Origin: Streptomyces stelliscabiei
Lineage (GTDB): Bacteria > Actinomycetota > Actinomycetes > Streptomycetales > Streptomycetaceae
Direction: 5' to 3'
Length of the DNA stretch: 64,000 bases
NCBI RefSeq assembly: GCF_014873495.1
Contig: NZ_JADBGF010000001.1
Coordinates: forward strand, 6,138,001-6,202,000
The translations under genes and the position numbers were made by a program. The notes below the pieces were generated by a model that made no database searches, was not told where the DNA came from, and saw only the letters and a program-made list of their open reading frames with translations. Shown here in pieces: positions 15,770-23,749 of the stretch (the first letter of the stretch is position 1; the number at the start of each line of letters is the position of its first letter).

Positions 15770-16851
15770 ACGACCGTCCAGGTGTCCTTGCCGGTGAGGA
15801 GTGCCGACAGGTCGCCTTTGCCGTACTGGTCGATGGCGGTGTCGAGTTGGTCGGCCATCTGGGTGTCGTAGACGGGGCGTCGGACGGAGCGCAGGACGCC
15901 GATGGGGGTGTGGTGGAGGGTGTCGGGGTCGGCGAGGCGGGAGAGGGCGAAGGCGGTGGTGGGGGAGGGGGAGTGCGCGTCGTGCACGAGGATCCGTGAC
16001 TGGTTGTCCTCGGTCACGGTGACGACTTTCAGGTCGCCGGTGGTCTCGTCGCGTACGACCCCTCGTGTGGCGTCGGTGCCGAACCGGATCGGCTGCCCGT
16101 GCTCCAGCCGGATCACGGCGTCCTGGGCCGAGTCGCGGTCCTTGAGCACCTCGAAGGCGTTGTCGTTGAAGATGTTGCAGTTCTGGTAGATCTCGACGAG
16201 GGCGGTGCCGGGGTGTGCGGTGGCCTGCCGCAGCACCTCCGTCAGGTGCTTGCGGTCGGAGTCGATGGTCCGTGCGACGAACGACGCCTCCGCGCCCAGA
16301 GCCAGCGACACCGGGTTGAACGGCGCGTCCAGCGACCCCATCGGCGTCGACTTGGTGATCTTGCCGGTTTCGGAGGTGGGGGAGTACTGGCCTTTGGTGA
16401 GGCCGTAGATGCGGTTGTTGAAGAGGAGGATTTTGAGGTTGACGTTGCGGCGCAGGGCGTGGATGAGGTGGTTGCCGCCGATGGAGAGGGCGTCGCCGTC
16501 GCCGGTGACGACCCAGACGGACAGGTCGCGTCGTGAGGTGGCGAGTCCGGTGGCGATGGCGGGGGCGCGGCCGTGGATGGAGTGCATCCCGTAGGTGTCC
16601 ATGTAGTACGGGAAGCGGGAGGAGCAGCCGATGCCGGAGACGAAGACGATGTTCTCCTTGGCCAGGCCGAGTTCGGGCATGAAGCCCTGGACGGCGGCGA
16701 GGATCGCGTAGTCACCGCAGCCGGGGCACCAGCGCACCTCCTGATCCGACTTGAAGTCCTTCATGGACTGCCGGGCCGTGGCCTTGGGCACGAGGGCCAG
16801 CGCCTCGATCGTGCCGCCCGTGCCCGCGCCTTCCGTGGACCTCTCAGCCAT
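15763..16851 (-). CDS. korB: 2-oxoacid:ferredoxin oxidoreductase beta subunit (KorB)
   Basis: 362 aa. Thiamine-diphosphate-binding subunit that, with KorA, oxidatively decarboxylates 2-oxoglutarate (or a related 2-oxoacid) to the CoA ester while reducing ferredoxin. The opening EVRWCPGCGDYAILAAV has the CPGCG cluster motif. The TPP/Mg motif runs from VVTGDGDALSIGGNHLIH to NNRIYGLTKGQYSPT (about 120-165). Cytoplasmic. The ATG at 16851 overlaps the korA stop by 8 bases, so the subunits are made together. Substrate preference between 2-oxoglutarate and pyruvate is not certain from sequence. Confidence 0.92.
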   Translation of the reverse strand: MAERSTEGAGTGGTIEALALVPKATARQSMKDFKSDQEVRWCPGCGDYAILAAVQGFMPELGLAKENIVFVSGIGCSSRFPYYMDTYGMHSIHGRAPAIATGLATSRRDLSVWVVTGDGDALSIGGNHLIHALRRNVNLKILLFNNRIYGLTKGQYSPTSETGKITKSTPMGSLDAPFNPVSLALGAEASFVARTIDSDRKHLTEVLRQATAHPGTALVEIYQNCNIFNDNAFEVLKDRDSAQDAVIRLEHGQPIRFGTDATRGVVRDETTGDLKVVTVTEDNQSRILVHDAHSPSPTTAFALSRLADPDTLHHTPIGVLRSVRRPVYDTQMADQLDTAIDQYGKGDLSALLTGKDTWTVVG

Positions 16852-18781
16852 CGATGGCCTCCTTGAGAGCCGTGGCGAGCTGCTCCGCCTTGAACGGCAT
16901 ACCGTTCACCTGGTTGTACGAGTGGGCGTCGACGAGGTATTTCGCCCGGATGAGCAGGGCGAGTTGGCCGAGGTTCATCTCGGGGACCACGACCTTGTCG
17001 TAGCGCTTGAGTACCTCGCCGAGGTTCTTGGGGAAGGGGTTGAGATGGCGCAGATGGGCCTGGGCAATGGATTCCCCGGCGGTGCGCAGTTCCCGGACGG
17101 CCGCGGTGATGGGGCCGTAGGTGGATCCCCAGCCGAGCACGAGGGTGTCGGCGTGGTGCGGGTCGTCGACCTTGATGTCGGGCACGTCGATGCCGTCGGT
17201 CTTGGCCTGGCGGGTGCGGACCATGTGGTCGTGGTTGGCGGGGTCGTAGGAGATGTTGCCGGTGCCGTCCTGTTTCTCGATGCCGCCGATGCGGTGTTCG
17301 AGGCCGGGGGTGCCGGGGATGGCCCAGGGGCGGGCGAGGGTGTGGGGGTCGCGTTTGTAGGGCCAGAAGACTTCGGTGCCGTCGTCGAGGGTGTGGTTGG
17401 GGCCCTGGGCGAACTGGACGGTGAGGTCGGGGAGTTCGTCGGTGTCGGGGATCCGCCAGGGCTCTGAGCCGTTGGCGAGGTAGCCGTCGCTGAGCAGGAA
17501 GACGGGGGTGCGGTAGGTGAGTGCGATCCGGGCTGCTTCGAGGGCGGCGTCGAAGCAGTCGGCCGGGGTCCTGGGTGCGACGACGGGTACCGGGGCTTCG
17601 CCGTTGCGGCCGAACATGGCCTGGAGCAGGTCGGCCTGTTCGGTCTTGGTGGGCAGGCCGGTGGAGGGGCCGCCGCGCTGGATGGCGACGACGAGCAGCG
17701 GCAGTTCGAGGGAGACGGCGAGTCCGATGGTCTCCGATTTCAGTGCCACGCCGGGTCCGGAGGTGGTGGTGACGGCGAGTGATCCGCCGAAGGCGGCGCC
17801 GAGTGCGGCGCCGATGGCGGCGATCTCGTCCTCGGCCTGGAAGGTGCGGACGCCGAAGTTCTTGTGGCGGGAGAGTTCGTGGAGGATGTCGGAGGCGGGG
17901 GTGATGGGGTAGGAGCCGAGGTAGAGGGGCAGGTCGGCCTGGCGGGAGGCGGCGATGAGGCCCAGGGACAGGGCGAGGTTGCCGCTGATGTTGCGGTAGG
18001 TGCCGGGGGGGAAGGCGGTCGCGGCGGGGGCGACTTCGTAGCTGACGGCGAAGTCCTCGGTGGTTTCGCCGAAGTTCCAGCCGGCGCGGAACGCGGCGAG
18101 GTTGGCGGCCGCGATCTCGGGTTTCTTGGCGAACTTGGCGGCCAGGAACTTCTCGGTGCCTTCGGTGGGCCGGTGGTACATCCAGGACAGCAGCCCCAGC
18201 GCGAACATGTTCTTGCTGCGTTCGGCTTCCTTGCGGCTGAGGTCGAAGGTCTTGAGGGCTTCGACGGTCAGGGTGGTCAGGGGGACGGGGTGGACGCTGT
18301 AGCCGTCCAGTTGGCCGTCGTCGAGGGGGCTGGTGGTGTAGCCGACTTTGTGCAGGGCGCGTGGGGTGAATTCGTCGGTGTTGACGATGATCTCGGCGCC
18401 GCGGGGCAGGTCGGCGATGTTGGCCTTGAGTGCGGCGGGGTTCATCGCGACGAGGACGTCGGGGGCGTCGCCGGGGGTGAGGATGTCGTGGTCGGCGAAG
18501 TGCAGCTGGAAGCTGGAGACGCCGGGCAGGGTGCCGGCGGGGGCGCGGATCTCGGCGGGGAAGTTCGGCAGGGTGGAGAGGTCGTTGCCGAACGACGCCG
18601 TCTCGGAGGTGAACCGGTCACCCGTGAGCTGCATCCCGTCACCGGAATCCCCGGCGAACCGGATGATCACCCGATCGAGTCGGCGGACGTCCTTCGTCCC
18701 CGCCGGTTTGCGCTGTTCTCTCAGTTCTCCCAGAGCGGCCTCGTCGGCCTGCTCCGCTGGGCTGCTGACCTGGCTGGTCAC
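16844..18781 (-). CDS. korA: 2-oxoacid:ferredoxin oxidoreductase alpha subunit (KorA, gamma-alpha fusion)
   Basis: 645 aa, the long form in which the gamma domain (about residues 35-210, beginning RLDRVIIRFAGDSGDGMQLT) is fused in front of the alpha pyrimidine-binding domain (about 240-645, with GSYPITPASDILHELSRHK and QAEDEIAAIGAALGAAFGG). The TTTSGPGVALKSETIGLAV segment is the conserved TSGPG motif. It works with KorB, supplying low-potential reduced ferredoxin. Start: GTG at 18781 with GGGAGG 9 bases upstream; a much longer open frame continues upstream but lacks family sequence. The operon korA-korB ends at 15763. Confidence 0.92.
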   Translation of the reverse strand: MTSQVSSPAEQADEAALGELREQRKPAGTKDVRRLDRVIIRFAGDSGDGMQLTGDRFTSETASFGNDLSTLPNFPAEIRAPAGTLPGVSSFQLHFADHDILTPGDAPDVLVAMNPAALKANIADLPRGAEIIVNTDEFTPRALHKVGYTTSPLDDGQLDGYSVHPVPLTTLTVEALKTFDLSRKEAERSKNMFALGLLSWMYHRPTEGTEKFLAAKFAKKPEIAAANLAAFRAGWNFGETTEDFAVSYEVAPAATAFPPGTYRNISGNLALSLGLIAASRQADLPLYLGSYPITPASDILHELSRHKNFGVRTFQAEDEIAAIGAALGAAFGGSLAVTTTSGPGVALKSETIGLAVSLELPLLVVAIQRGGPSTGLPTKTEQADLLQAMFGRNGEAPVPVVAPRTPADCFDAALEAARIALTYRTPVFLLSDGYLANGSEPWRIPDTDELPDLTVQFAQGPNHTLDDGTEVFWPYKRDPHTLARPWAIPGTPGLEHRIGGIEKQDGTGNISYDPANHDHMVRTRQAKTDGIDVPDIKVDDPHHADTLVLGWGSTYGPITAAVRELRTAGESIAQAHLRHLNPFPKNLGEVLKRYDKVVVPEMNLGQLALLIRAKYLVDAHSYNQVNGMPFKAEQLATALKEAIDG

Positions 18782-19109
18782 TGAACTGGACCTCCCTCGG
18801 GGCGGCTGTCCGGGAACGGCCGTCCCGCCGGCCCTCCCCAGACCAACCCTACGTCGGCGAGGATGACCTTCCCTCGCTCTTTCGCCTGATGGACGCTGTT
18901 TTGAGACCGCCGAACGCCCTGACTTGTCATGATTTACCCGCCCGTGCCACCTCCTTCGAAGACGCGCGCCACCGGTCGGCGGTTCTCGACCCGAGCGGAG
19001 GAGGTGAGGCGGGCGCGGGGTCGGCGAGGTTGACGGTGCGGGGTGAGGAGGGGCGAGGAGAGGGGGGAGGGGAATGAGGAGACGGACCATCTGACACAGT
19101 GTCAGAGGA
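18782..19109. other. spacer upstream of korA, downstream of the response regulator
   Basis: 328 bases. Contains the korA leader (GGGAGG) near 18787, no small gene that I can support, a purine-rich plus-strand tract at about 19033-19084, and the palindrome at 19091-19105. The korA promoter must lie here but no consensus -35/-10 pair stood out. Confidence 0.5.
19091..19105. promoter_or_regulatory. perfect 15-bp dyad CTGACACAGTGTCAG
   Basis: Perfect 7-bp half-sites with a single central base, 4 bases beyond the response regulator stop codon on the minus strand. The stem is short for a terminator; the symmetry is more like a regulator binding site. Confidence 0.5.
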
Positions 19110-19769
19110 TCACGAATTGAGGTAGGTGAGCACCGCCAGAACACGCCGGTGGTCCCCGTCGCTCGGGGACAGCCCGAGCTTCAGGAAGATGTTGCTGACA
19201 TGCTTCTCGACGGCTCCGTCGCTGACGACCAGCTGCCGGGCGATCGCCGAGTTGGTCCGCCCCTCCGCCATCAGCCCCAGCACCTCCCGCTCCCGAGGGG
19301 TGAGCCCTGCGAGCACGTGCTGCTTCCGGCTCCGCCCGAGCAGCTGCGCGACCACCTCCGGGTCCAGCGCCGTGCCACCCCGCGCCACCCGGACCACCGC
19401 GTCCACGAACTCCCTGACCTCGGCGACCCGGTCCTTCAGCAAATACCCCACGCCACGACTGGACCCCGCGAGCAGTTCGGTGGCGTAGCGCTCCTCCACG
19501 TACTGCGACAGGACGAGAACCCCCAGCTCAGGGTGCTGCTTCCGCAGCTGTACGGCGGCCCGTACGCCTTCGTCGGTGTGGGTCGGAGGCATCCGTACGT
19601 CCGCCACGACCACGTCCGGGAGGTCGTCCTGGGCCGCGAACTCCGTGATCGTCTTGATCAGGGCGTTCCCGTCCCCGACCCCTGCCACGACGTCGTGCCC
19701 CCGGTCGGTCAGCAGCCGCGTCAGCCCCTCCCGCAACAGCACCGAATCCTCGGCGATGACCACCCGCAC
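19110..19769 (-). CDS. NarL/LuxR-type response regulator
   Basis: 219 aa. Receiver domain with acidic pocket VVIAEDS, phosphoacceptor Asp in PDVVVADVRMPPT (about residue 60), Ser/Thr position in VLVLSQYVEERYATELL and Lys in GVGYLLKDR. The C-terminal LuxR helix-turn-helix follows at about 150-210 (LTPREREVLGLMAEGRTNSA, GAVEKHVSNIFLKLGL). I chose GTG at 19769 because GGAGG lies 5 bases upstream and family proteins start VRVVIAEDS; GTG at 19781 would add four residues. It is the only response regulator beside two sensor kinase genes upstream on the same strand and is presumably phosphorylated by one or both. Confidence 0.9.
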   Translation of the reverse strand: MRVVIAEDSVLLREGLTRLLTDRGHDVVAGVGDGNALIKTITEFAAQDDLPDVVVADVRMPPTHTDEGVRAAVQLRKQHPELGVLVLSQYVEERYATELLAGSSRGVGYLLKDRVAEVREFVDAVVRVARGGTALDPEVVAQLLGRSRKQHVLAGLTPREREVLGLMAEGRTNSAIARQLVVSDGAVEKHVSNIFLKLGLSPSDGDHRRVLAVLTYLNS

Positions 19770-20131
19770 CCTGTCCTCCACGCCTCGTCCCCCCACGACA
19801 CCCACCCCGACCGGCCCATGCTCCGGGCCCGACCTGTACGACAGCCCCCAGCATTTCAGCATCGGAACCGCCGGGCACCGCGCAGACGAGGAATTCAGGA
19901 CAGGAACGGCCGACGAACTGGCCGAATGGCGCGGTCGGCCTGCGCGCCGGGGGTTCAGTCGGCGCTGGAGGAGGGGGTGGGGGAGGTGGGGAGGAGGAGG
20001 GGGTGAGGGGGGGGAGGGGGCAGCACGGAAGCGCGTCCAAGGGCGAACCCCTTGGACGCGCCGGTCGAGACCCGCCGTCAGATCCCCGCCGTCAGATCCC
20101 CGTTGTGGGATCCCGTTGTGGGATACCCGCG
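19770..20131. other. spacer between kinase 1 and the response regulator
   Basis: 362 bases without a gene. From kinase to regulator (right to left) it has short direct repeats (CCGTCAGATCCC twice and GTTGTGGGAT twice, 20073-20130), a terminator hairpin (20031-20061), a purine-rich plus-strand tract about 50 bases long (about 19968-20022) and then the promoter region of the regulator. The hairpin implies that the regulator is at least partly transcribed from its own promoter. Confidence 0.6.
20031..20061 (-). terminator. hairpin terminator downstream of sensor kinase 1
   Basis: GCGCGTCCAAGGG (20031-20043) pairs perfectly with CCCTTGGACGCGC (20049-20061), 5-base loop. Seventy bases after the kinase stop; in the minus-strand RNA it is followed by a C/U-rich tract. 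Confidence 0.75.
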
Positions 20132-21469
20132 TCAGACCGTTCGCCAGGGCAGCTCCGCCGTCACCCGGGTCGGGCCGCCGGCGGGGGAGTCGACGACCAG
20201 GATGCCGTCGACCGCCCCGATCCGCTCGGCGAGCCCCGCCAGGCCGGAGCCGCGCCCGGTGTCGGCGCCGCCCACGCCGTCGTCGGCGACCTGGAGCATC
20301 AGCCGGTTCTCGACCTTCCACACATCCACGGTCGCCCGCGAGGCCCCCGCGTGCTTGCTGACGTTCTGCAGCAGCTCGGAGACGGTGAAGTACGCGATGC
20401 CCTCGATCGCCGGCACCGGCCGTGCCGGGAGGTCCACGTCCACCTCCACCGGCACCGCACACCGGGAGGCGACCGACGACAGCGCCGCGTCGAGCCCCCG
20501 GTCGGTCAGCACGGCCGGATGGATGCCTCGCGCGAGATCCCGCAGCTCCTGGAGCGCCGTCTTCACCTCACCGTGCGCCGAGTCCACCATCACCGCCGCC
20601 GCGCGGGGGTCCTCGGCCAGCTTCTCCTTCGCCAGTCCCAGGTCCATGGCCAGCGCGACCAGCCGGGCCTGCGCCCCGTCGTGCAGATCCCGCTCGATCC
20701 GCCGCAGGTCAGCGGCGGCCGTGTCGACGACGACGCCCCGGTCCGACTCCAGCTCCACGACCCGCGCGCCCAGCCGCGACGGCCCGAGCAGCGCGCCCAC
20801 CATCACCCGGTCGACCGTCGTCAGCCCGCGCACGATCCACGGCGAGGCCATCGTGAAGAGCAGTCCGACCAGCGCGGTCACGGTCACCTCGAACGGGTTG
20901 TCGAGATACACGGAGTGCGTCTCGTCCCCGTACAGCTGCAACCCGTCCTGCCCGGCCCACACGGGGAACACCCAGAACCACAGGGGGTACGTCAGCAGCG
21001 CCCACCCGTACGTCCAGAAGGTCACCGCCACCACGAAGGAGAACACCGACCACGGGAACTGGATCACCGCGTACAACAGCTGCCGCCACGACGACCCGCT
21101 GCGCAGCACGGCGCCCATCCACGCCATCGCCCCGCGCCCCTTGGGCCGCAACGGCTCCGGCGCGGACACCTCCACCCCGAGCAGCGCCCGCGCCCGCGCC
21201 CGCTCCAGCGCGCCGAACCCCCGGCACCCGGCCAGCCCCGCCGCCAGCACCGGGACCCCGAGGAACGTGATCAGCAGCCCCGCGCCGACCGACACCATCG
21301 TCACGGCGTACGTGAACAGCAGGATGCCGACGGGCAGCCCCAGCAGCACGTACCCGAACTCCCGCCAGCTGCGCGCCTCGATCGGCGCCCGCAGCCCGGC
21401 CGGCATCCGGTGCCGCCGCTCCTCGCCGCCCCAACTCCCGTACCCGTCCCCGTACTCCGTGGCCATCAC
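20132..21469 (-). CDS. sensor histidine kinase 1 (putative-sensor domain + HisKA_3)
   Basis: 445 aa. The N-terminal half has about four membrane segments in the actinobacterial putative-sensor arrangement (for example FGYVLLGLPVGILLFTYAVT and VSVGAGLLITFLGVPVLAAGL). Then comes a HisKA_3 dimerisation domain with the phospho-His in IERDLHDGAQARLVALAMDL (about residue 260), and a HATPase with VADDGVGGADTGRGSGLAGL. It should autophosphorylate and pass phosphate to the neighbouring NarL-type regulator. Start: tandem GTG-ATG at 21469/21466 with GAAGG upstream. It is a close paralogue of the next gene, sharing long identical stretches such as FTVSELLQN and TDRGLDAALSSVASRCA. Confidence 0.9.
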   Translation of the reverse strand: MMATEYGDGYGSWGGEERRHRMPAGLRAPIEARSWREFGYVLLGLPVGILLFTYAVTMVSVGAGLLITFLGVPVLAAGLAGCRGFGALERARARALLGVEVSAPEPLRPKGRGAMAWMGAVLRSGSSWRQLLYAVIQFPWSVFSFVVAVTFWTYGWALLTYPLWFWVFPVWAGQDGLQLYGDETHSVYLDNPFEVTVTALVGLLFTMASPWIVRGLTTVDRVMVGALLGPSRLGARVVELESDRGVVVDTAAADLRRIERDLHDGAQARLVALAMDLGLAKEKLAEDPRAAAVMVDSAHGEVKTALQELRDLARGIHPAVLTDRGLDAALSSVASRCAVPVEVDVDLPARPVPAIEGIAYFTVSELLQNVSKHAGASRATVDVWKVENRLMLQVADDGVGGADTGRGSGLAGLAERIGAVDGILVVDSPAGGPTRVTAELPWRTV

Positions 21470-21794
21470 CGTCGCCCGCCTTCACTGATCCCGCACTCCC
21501 GATGTCGTACACCCACCCTGCTCGCCCCACACCTCCCACACCATGGAGCGAGTCACCGTCTCGACAGGGGGGTTTTCCCCACCCCGCCCAACCACCCGAC
21601 CCGCCACGGCGCGCGGAGGCGTGCTTTTTGGGGGCGCGGGGAACTGCGCGATCACCGCCACGCTCCACCGCCCGCCCGCCCGCCCGCCCGCGCACGCACA
21701 GGAACCGCGACGGCGAGGTGGCGTGCTTTTTTGGGGGCACGGGGAACTGCGCGAACACCCCCACACCCCCGGCCCCCGACCACATACCCCCCCG
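21470..21794. other. spacer between paralogous kinases with two copies of a Streptomyces intergenic repeat
   Basis: 325 bases, no gene. It contains two direct copies of a T-tract plus GGGG(C/A)CGGGGAACTGCGCGA element (about 21622-21651 and 21723-21754), separated by a GC-rich (GCCC)n stretch. The spacer may carry the kinase 1 promoter close to 21480-21540. Confidence 0.6.
21622..21754. repeat. two copies of the GGGGCGCGGGGAACTGCGCGA-type element
   Basis: Copy 1: TGCTTTTTGGGGGCGCGGGG then AACTGCGCGA (21622-21651). Copy 2: TGCTTTTTTGGGGGCACGGGG-like with one extra T and one G to A change, then the same AACTGCGCGA (21723-21754). I recognise this word as a frequently dispersed intergenic sequence in Streptomyces genomes; its function is not established to my knowledge. 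Confidence 0.8.
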
Positions 21795-23030
21795 CTAACC
21801 GCCGACGGCACCCCGCCCACGCCAAGGCAACTCCGCCGTCACCGTCGTAGGCCCCCCCACCGGTGACTCGATCACGAACACCCCATCAACCGCGTCGATC
21901 CGCTCCGCCAGCCCGGCGATCCCACTGCCCCCATCAAGCCGCGCACCCCCACACCCGTCGTCCCACACCTGGATCAACAGCCGTTCGTCGGACCGCCACA
22001 CATCCACCGAGGCAGCTCTCGCCCCACTGTGCTTACTGATGTTCTGCAGCAACTCGGACACGGTGAAGTACGCGATCCCCTCGATCGCGGCGGCAGGCCG
22101 CGCGGGCAGATCGACGCTCACCTTCACCGGCGCGGCACACCGCGAGGCGACCGACGACAGCGCCGCGTCCAGCCCCCGGTCCGTCAGCACCGCAGGATGA
22201 ATCCCCCGCGCCAGATCCCGCAGCTCCTGCAACGCCAGCTTCACCTCGCCATGCGCCTCCTCCACCATCGTGGCGGCCGCGTCGGGGTCCTCCAGCAGCT
22301 TCTCCTTGGCGAGCCCGAGCCCCATCGCCAGATTCACCAGCCGCGCCTGCGCCCCGTCGTGCAGGTCCCGCTCGATCCGCCGCATGTCGGCCGCGGCCGT
22401 GTCGACCACGACCCCCCGGTCGGACTCCAGCTCCGCGATCCGCCGCTCCAGCTCGTCGGACGGCGACAGCAGCGACCGCACCATCACCCGGTCCACGTTC
22501 GTCAGCCCCCGCACGATGTACGGCAGCACCGGCCACGCCACGAACAGCCCCGTGAGGGTGATGACGAACGTCGTCACGGCCCACGGCATCCGGATCAGCT
22601 CGTACAGCATCGAACGCCAGCCGACGGGATCCTTCACGCTCATCCACACCTGCGCGAAGAACCCCTCGTCCGCCCGCCGCCCGCTGCCCCGGAACGGCAG
22701 CGGACTCGGCTCGTCCACCCCCACCCGCAGCAGCGCCCGCGCCCGCATCCGCTCCAGCCTCCCCAGCTGCCGGGCCCCCATCAACGCGGCGGCCAGCAGC
22801 GGAAAACCGATCACGGTCAACGTCAGGAAGGCACTGGTGAACAGCACCGTCGTCACGTACACGAACCCGAGCAGCGCGAATGGCAGGTTCGCCAGCAGAT
22901 GCGCGATCTCCCGCCACGTCTGCGCCCCGAAGGCGAACTGCGCCGGCGGCAGCGGCTCGGACGGCGTCTGACTGGAGGGCAGCGGACGACCGTACGGCCG
23001 CCCGGAGCCGGAGGATGGGGATGCGGTCAT
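21795..23030 (-). CDS. sensor histidine kinase 2 (putative-sensor domain + HisKA_3)
   Basis: 411 aa, same architecture as kinase 1 but with a shorter sensor region: about four membrane segments (NLPFALLGFVYVTTVLFTSA, FLTLTVIGFPLLAAALMGA, then VTTFVITLTGLFVAWPVLP), HisKA_3 with IERDLHDGAQARLVNLAMGL (His at about residue 222), and HATPase with WDDGCGGARLDGGSGIAGLA. Start chosen at ATG 23030; the open frame continues to 23153 without family sequence. Divergent from nuoA, so the 300-base gap holds both promoters. It probably signals to the single adjacent NarL-type regulator, together with or opposed to kinase 1. Confidence 0.9.
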   Translation of the reverse strand: MTASPSSGSGRPYGRPLPSSQTPSEPLPPAQFAFGAQTWREIAHLLANLPFALLGFVYVTTVLFTSAFLTLTVIGFPLLAAALMGARQLGRLERMRARALLRVGVDEPSPLPFRGSGRRADEGFFAQVWMSVKDPVGWRSMLYELIRMPWAVTTFVITLTGLFVAWPVLPYIVRGLTNVDRVMVRSLLSPSDELERRIAELESDRGVVVDTAAADMRRIERDLHDGAQARLVNLAMGLGLAKEKLLEDPDAAATMVEEAHGEVKLALQELRDLARGIHPAVLTDRGLDAALSSVASRCAAPVKVSVDLPARPAAAIEGIAYFTVSELLQNISKHSGARAASVDVWRSDERLLIQVWDDGCGGARLDGGSGIAGLAERIDAVDGVFVIESPVGGPTTVTAELPWRGRGAVGG

Positions 23031-23329
23031 GCCCACCACCCTGCCCGCCCGCGTCGGCCCCGCGCCATGAGGCGGACCGCCCCGGCCGCCCTGGGGAAAA
23101 CCCCACCCCACCCCGTCCTGCCCCATGTCGCCCTCTCTCCCCTCGCCGCGCACCGCCCCGTCCCACCCGGGCCGGACCGCGCTCGGGGGTGCCGACCTGT
23201 GACGGGCTGCTTACGGTCTCTTTAGCAGGGCCTAGACTCCCGTGCGTACAGATCGTCGAACAGCGAAGTACGTACGGCGTCCGCATCACGTACGTACGAA
23301 TCGCCTGGCCAGGGGAGCGAGGGACGGAC
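23031..23329. promoter_or_regulatory. divergent promoter region kinase 2 / nuoA
   Basis: 299 bases. On the plus strand TTACGG (about 23210) and TAGACT (about 23232) are spaced 16 bases and could be the nuo promoter. Two copies of the self-complementary word around CGTACG (TACGTACG at 23269-23276 and ACGTACGTACG at 23288-23298) lie between that point and the nuoA start and could bind a symmetrical regulator, for example the response regulator encoded nearby. Inference only. Confidence 0.4.
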
Positions 23330-23749
23330 GTGCCGGAACCGACCGTCGCCGTAGCGGCGCAGCCGACCGTCGCCGTAGCGGCGGACTACTTCCAGTCCTA
23401 CTCGGTGGTCGGGCTGCTCGCCGCCGTGGGCGTGCTCTTCGTCGCCGTCGCCTTCGGCGCGGGACGCCTGCTGCGGCCGGAGGTACCCACCCGGGAGAAG
23501 CTCCTGACGTACGAGTGCGGCGTCGACCCCGTCGGCGAGGGCTGGGCCCACACCCAGGTCCGCTACTACGTCTACGCCTTCCTCTACGTCATCTTCGCCA
23601 TCGACTCGATCTTCCTCTTCCCCTGGGCGACGGTCTTCGCGGACCCCGGCTACGGCGCGACGACCCTCGTCGAGATGTTCGTCTTCCTCGGTTTCCTCGC
23701 CGTGGGCCTGCTCTACGCATACAAGAAGGGCGTCCTGGCATGGACGTGA
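23330..23749 (+). CDS. nuoA: NADH-quinone oxidoreductase subunit A
   Basis: 139 aa, three membrane helices. The family signature is visible: loop with KLLTYECGVDPVGEGWAHTQ (acidic residue and Cys of the quinone-channel loop) and RYYVYAFLYVIFAIDSIFLF. Member of the complex I membrane arm, bridging to the peripheral arm. GTG at 23330 has GAGGGA 6 bases upstream. Odd point: the N-terminus contains a perfect 24-base tandem duplication giving PTVAVAAQPTVAVAA before the first helix, which canonical NuoA lacks. It overlaps nuoB by 10 bases. Confidence 0.95.
   Translation: MPEPTVAVAAQPTVAVAADYFQSYSVVGLLAAVGVLFVAVAFGAGRLLRPEVPTREKLLTYECGVDPVGEGWAHTQVRYYVYAFLYVIFAIDSIFLFPWATVFADPGYGATTLVEMFVFLGFLAVGLLYAYKKGVLAWT

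Noticed and set aside
16844..19144. korA start further upstream in the same open frame
   Set aside because: The added ~120 residues are Arg/Pro/Ser-rich without homology-like features, and GTG 18781 has a good ribosome binding site.
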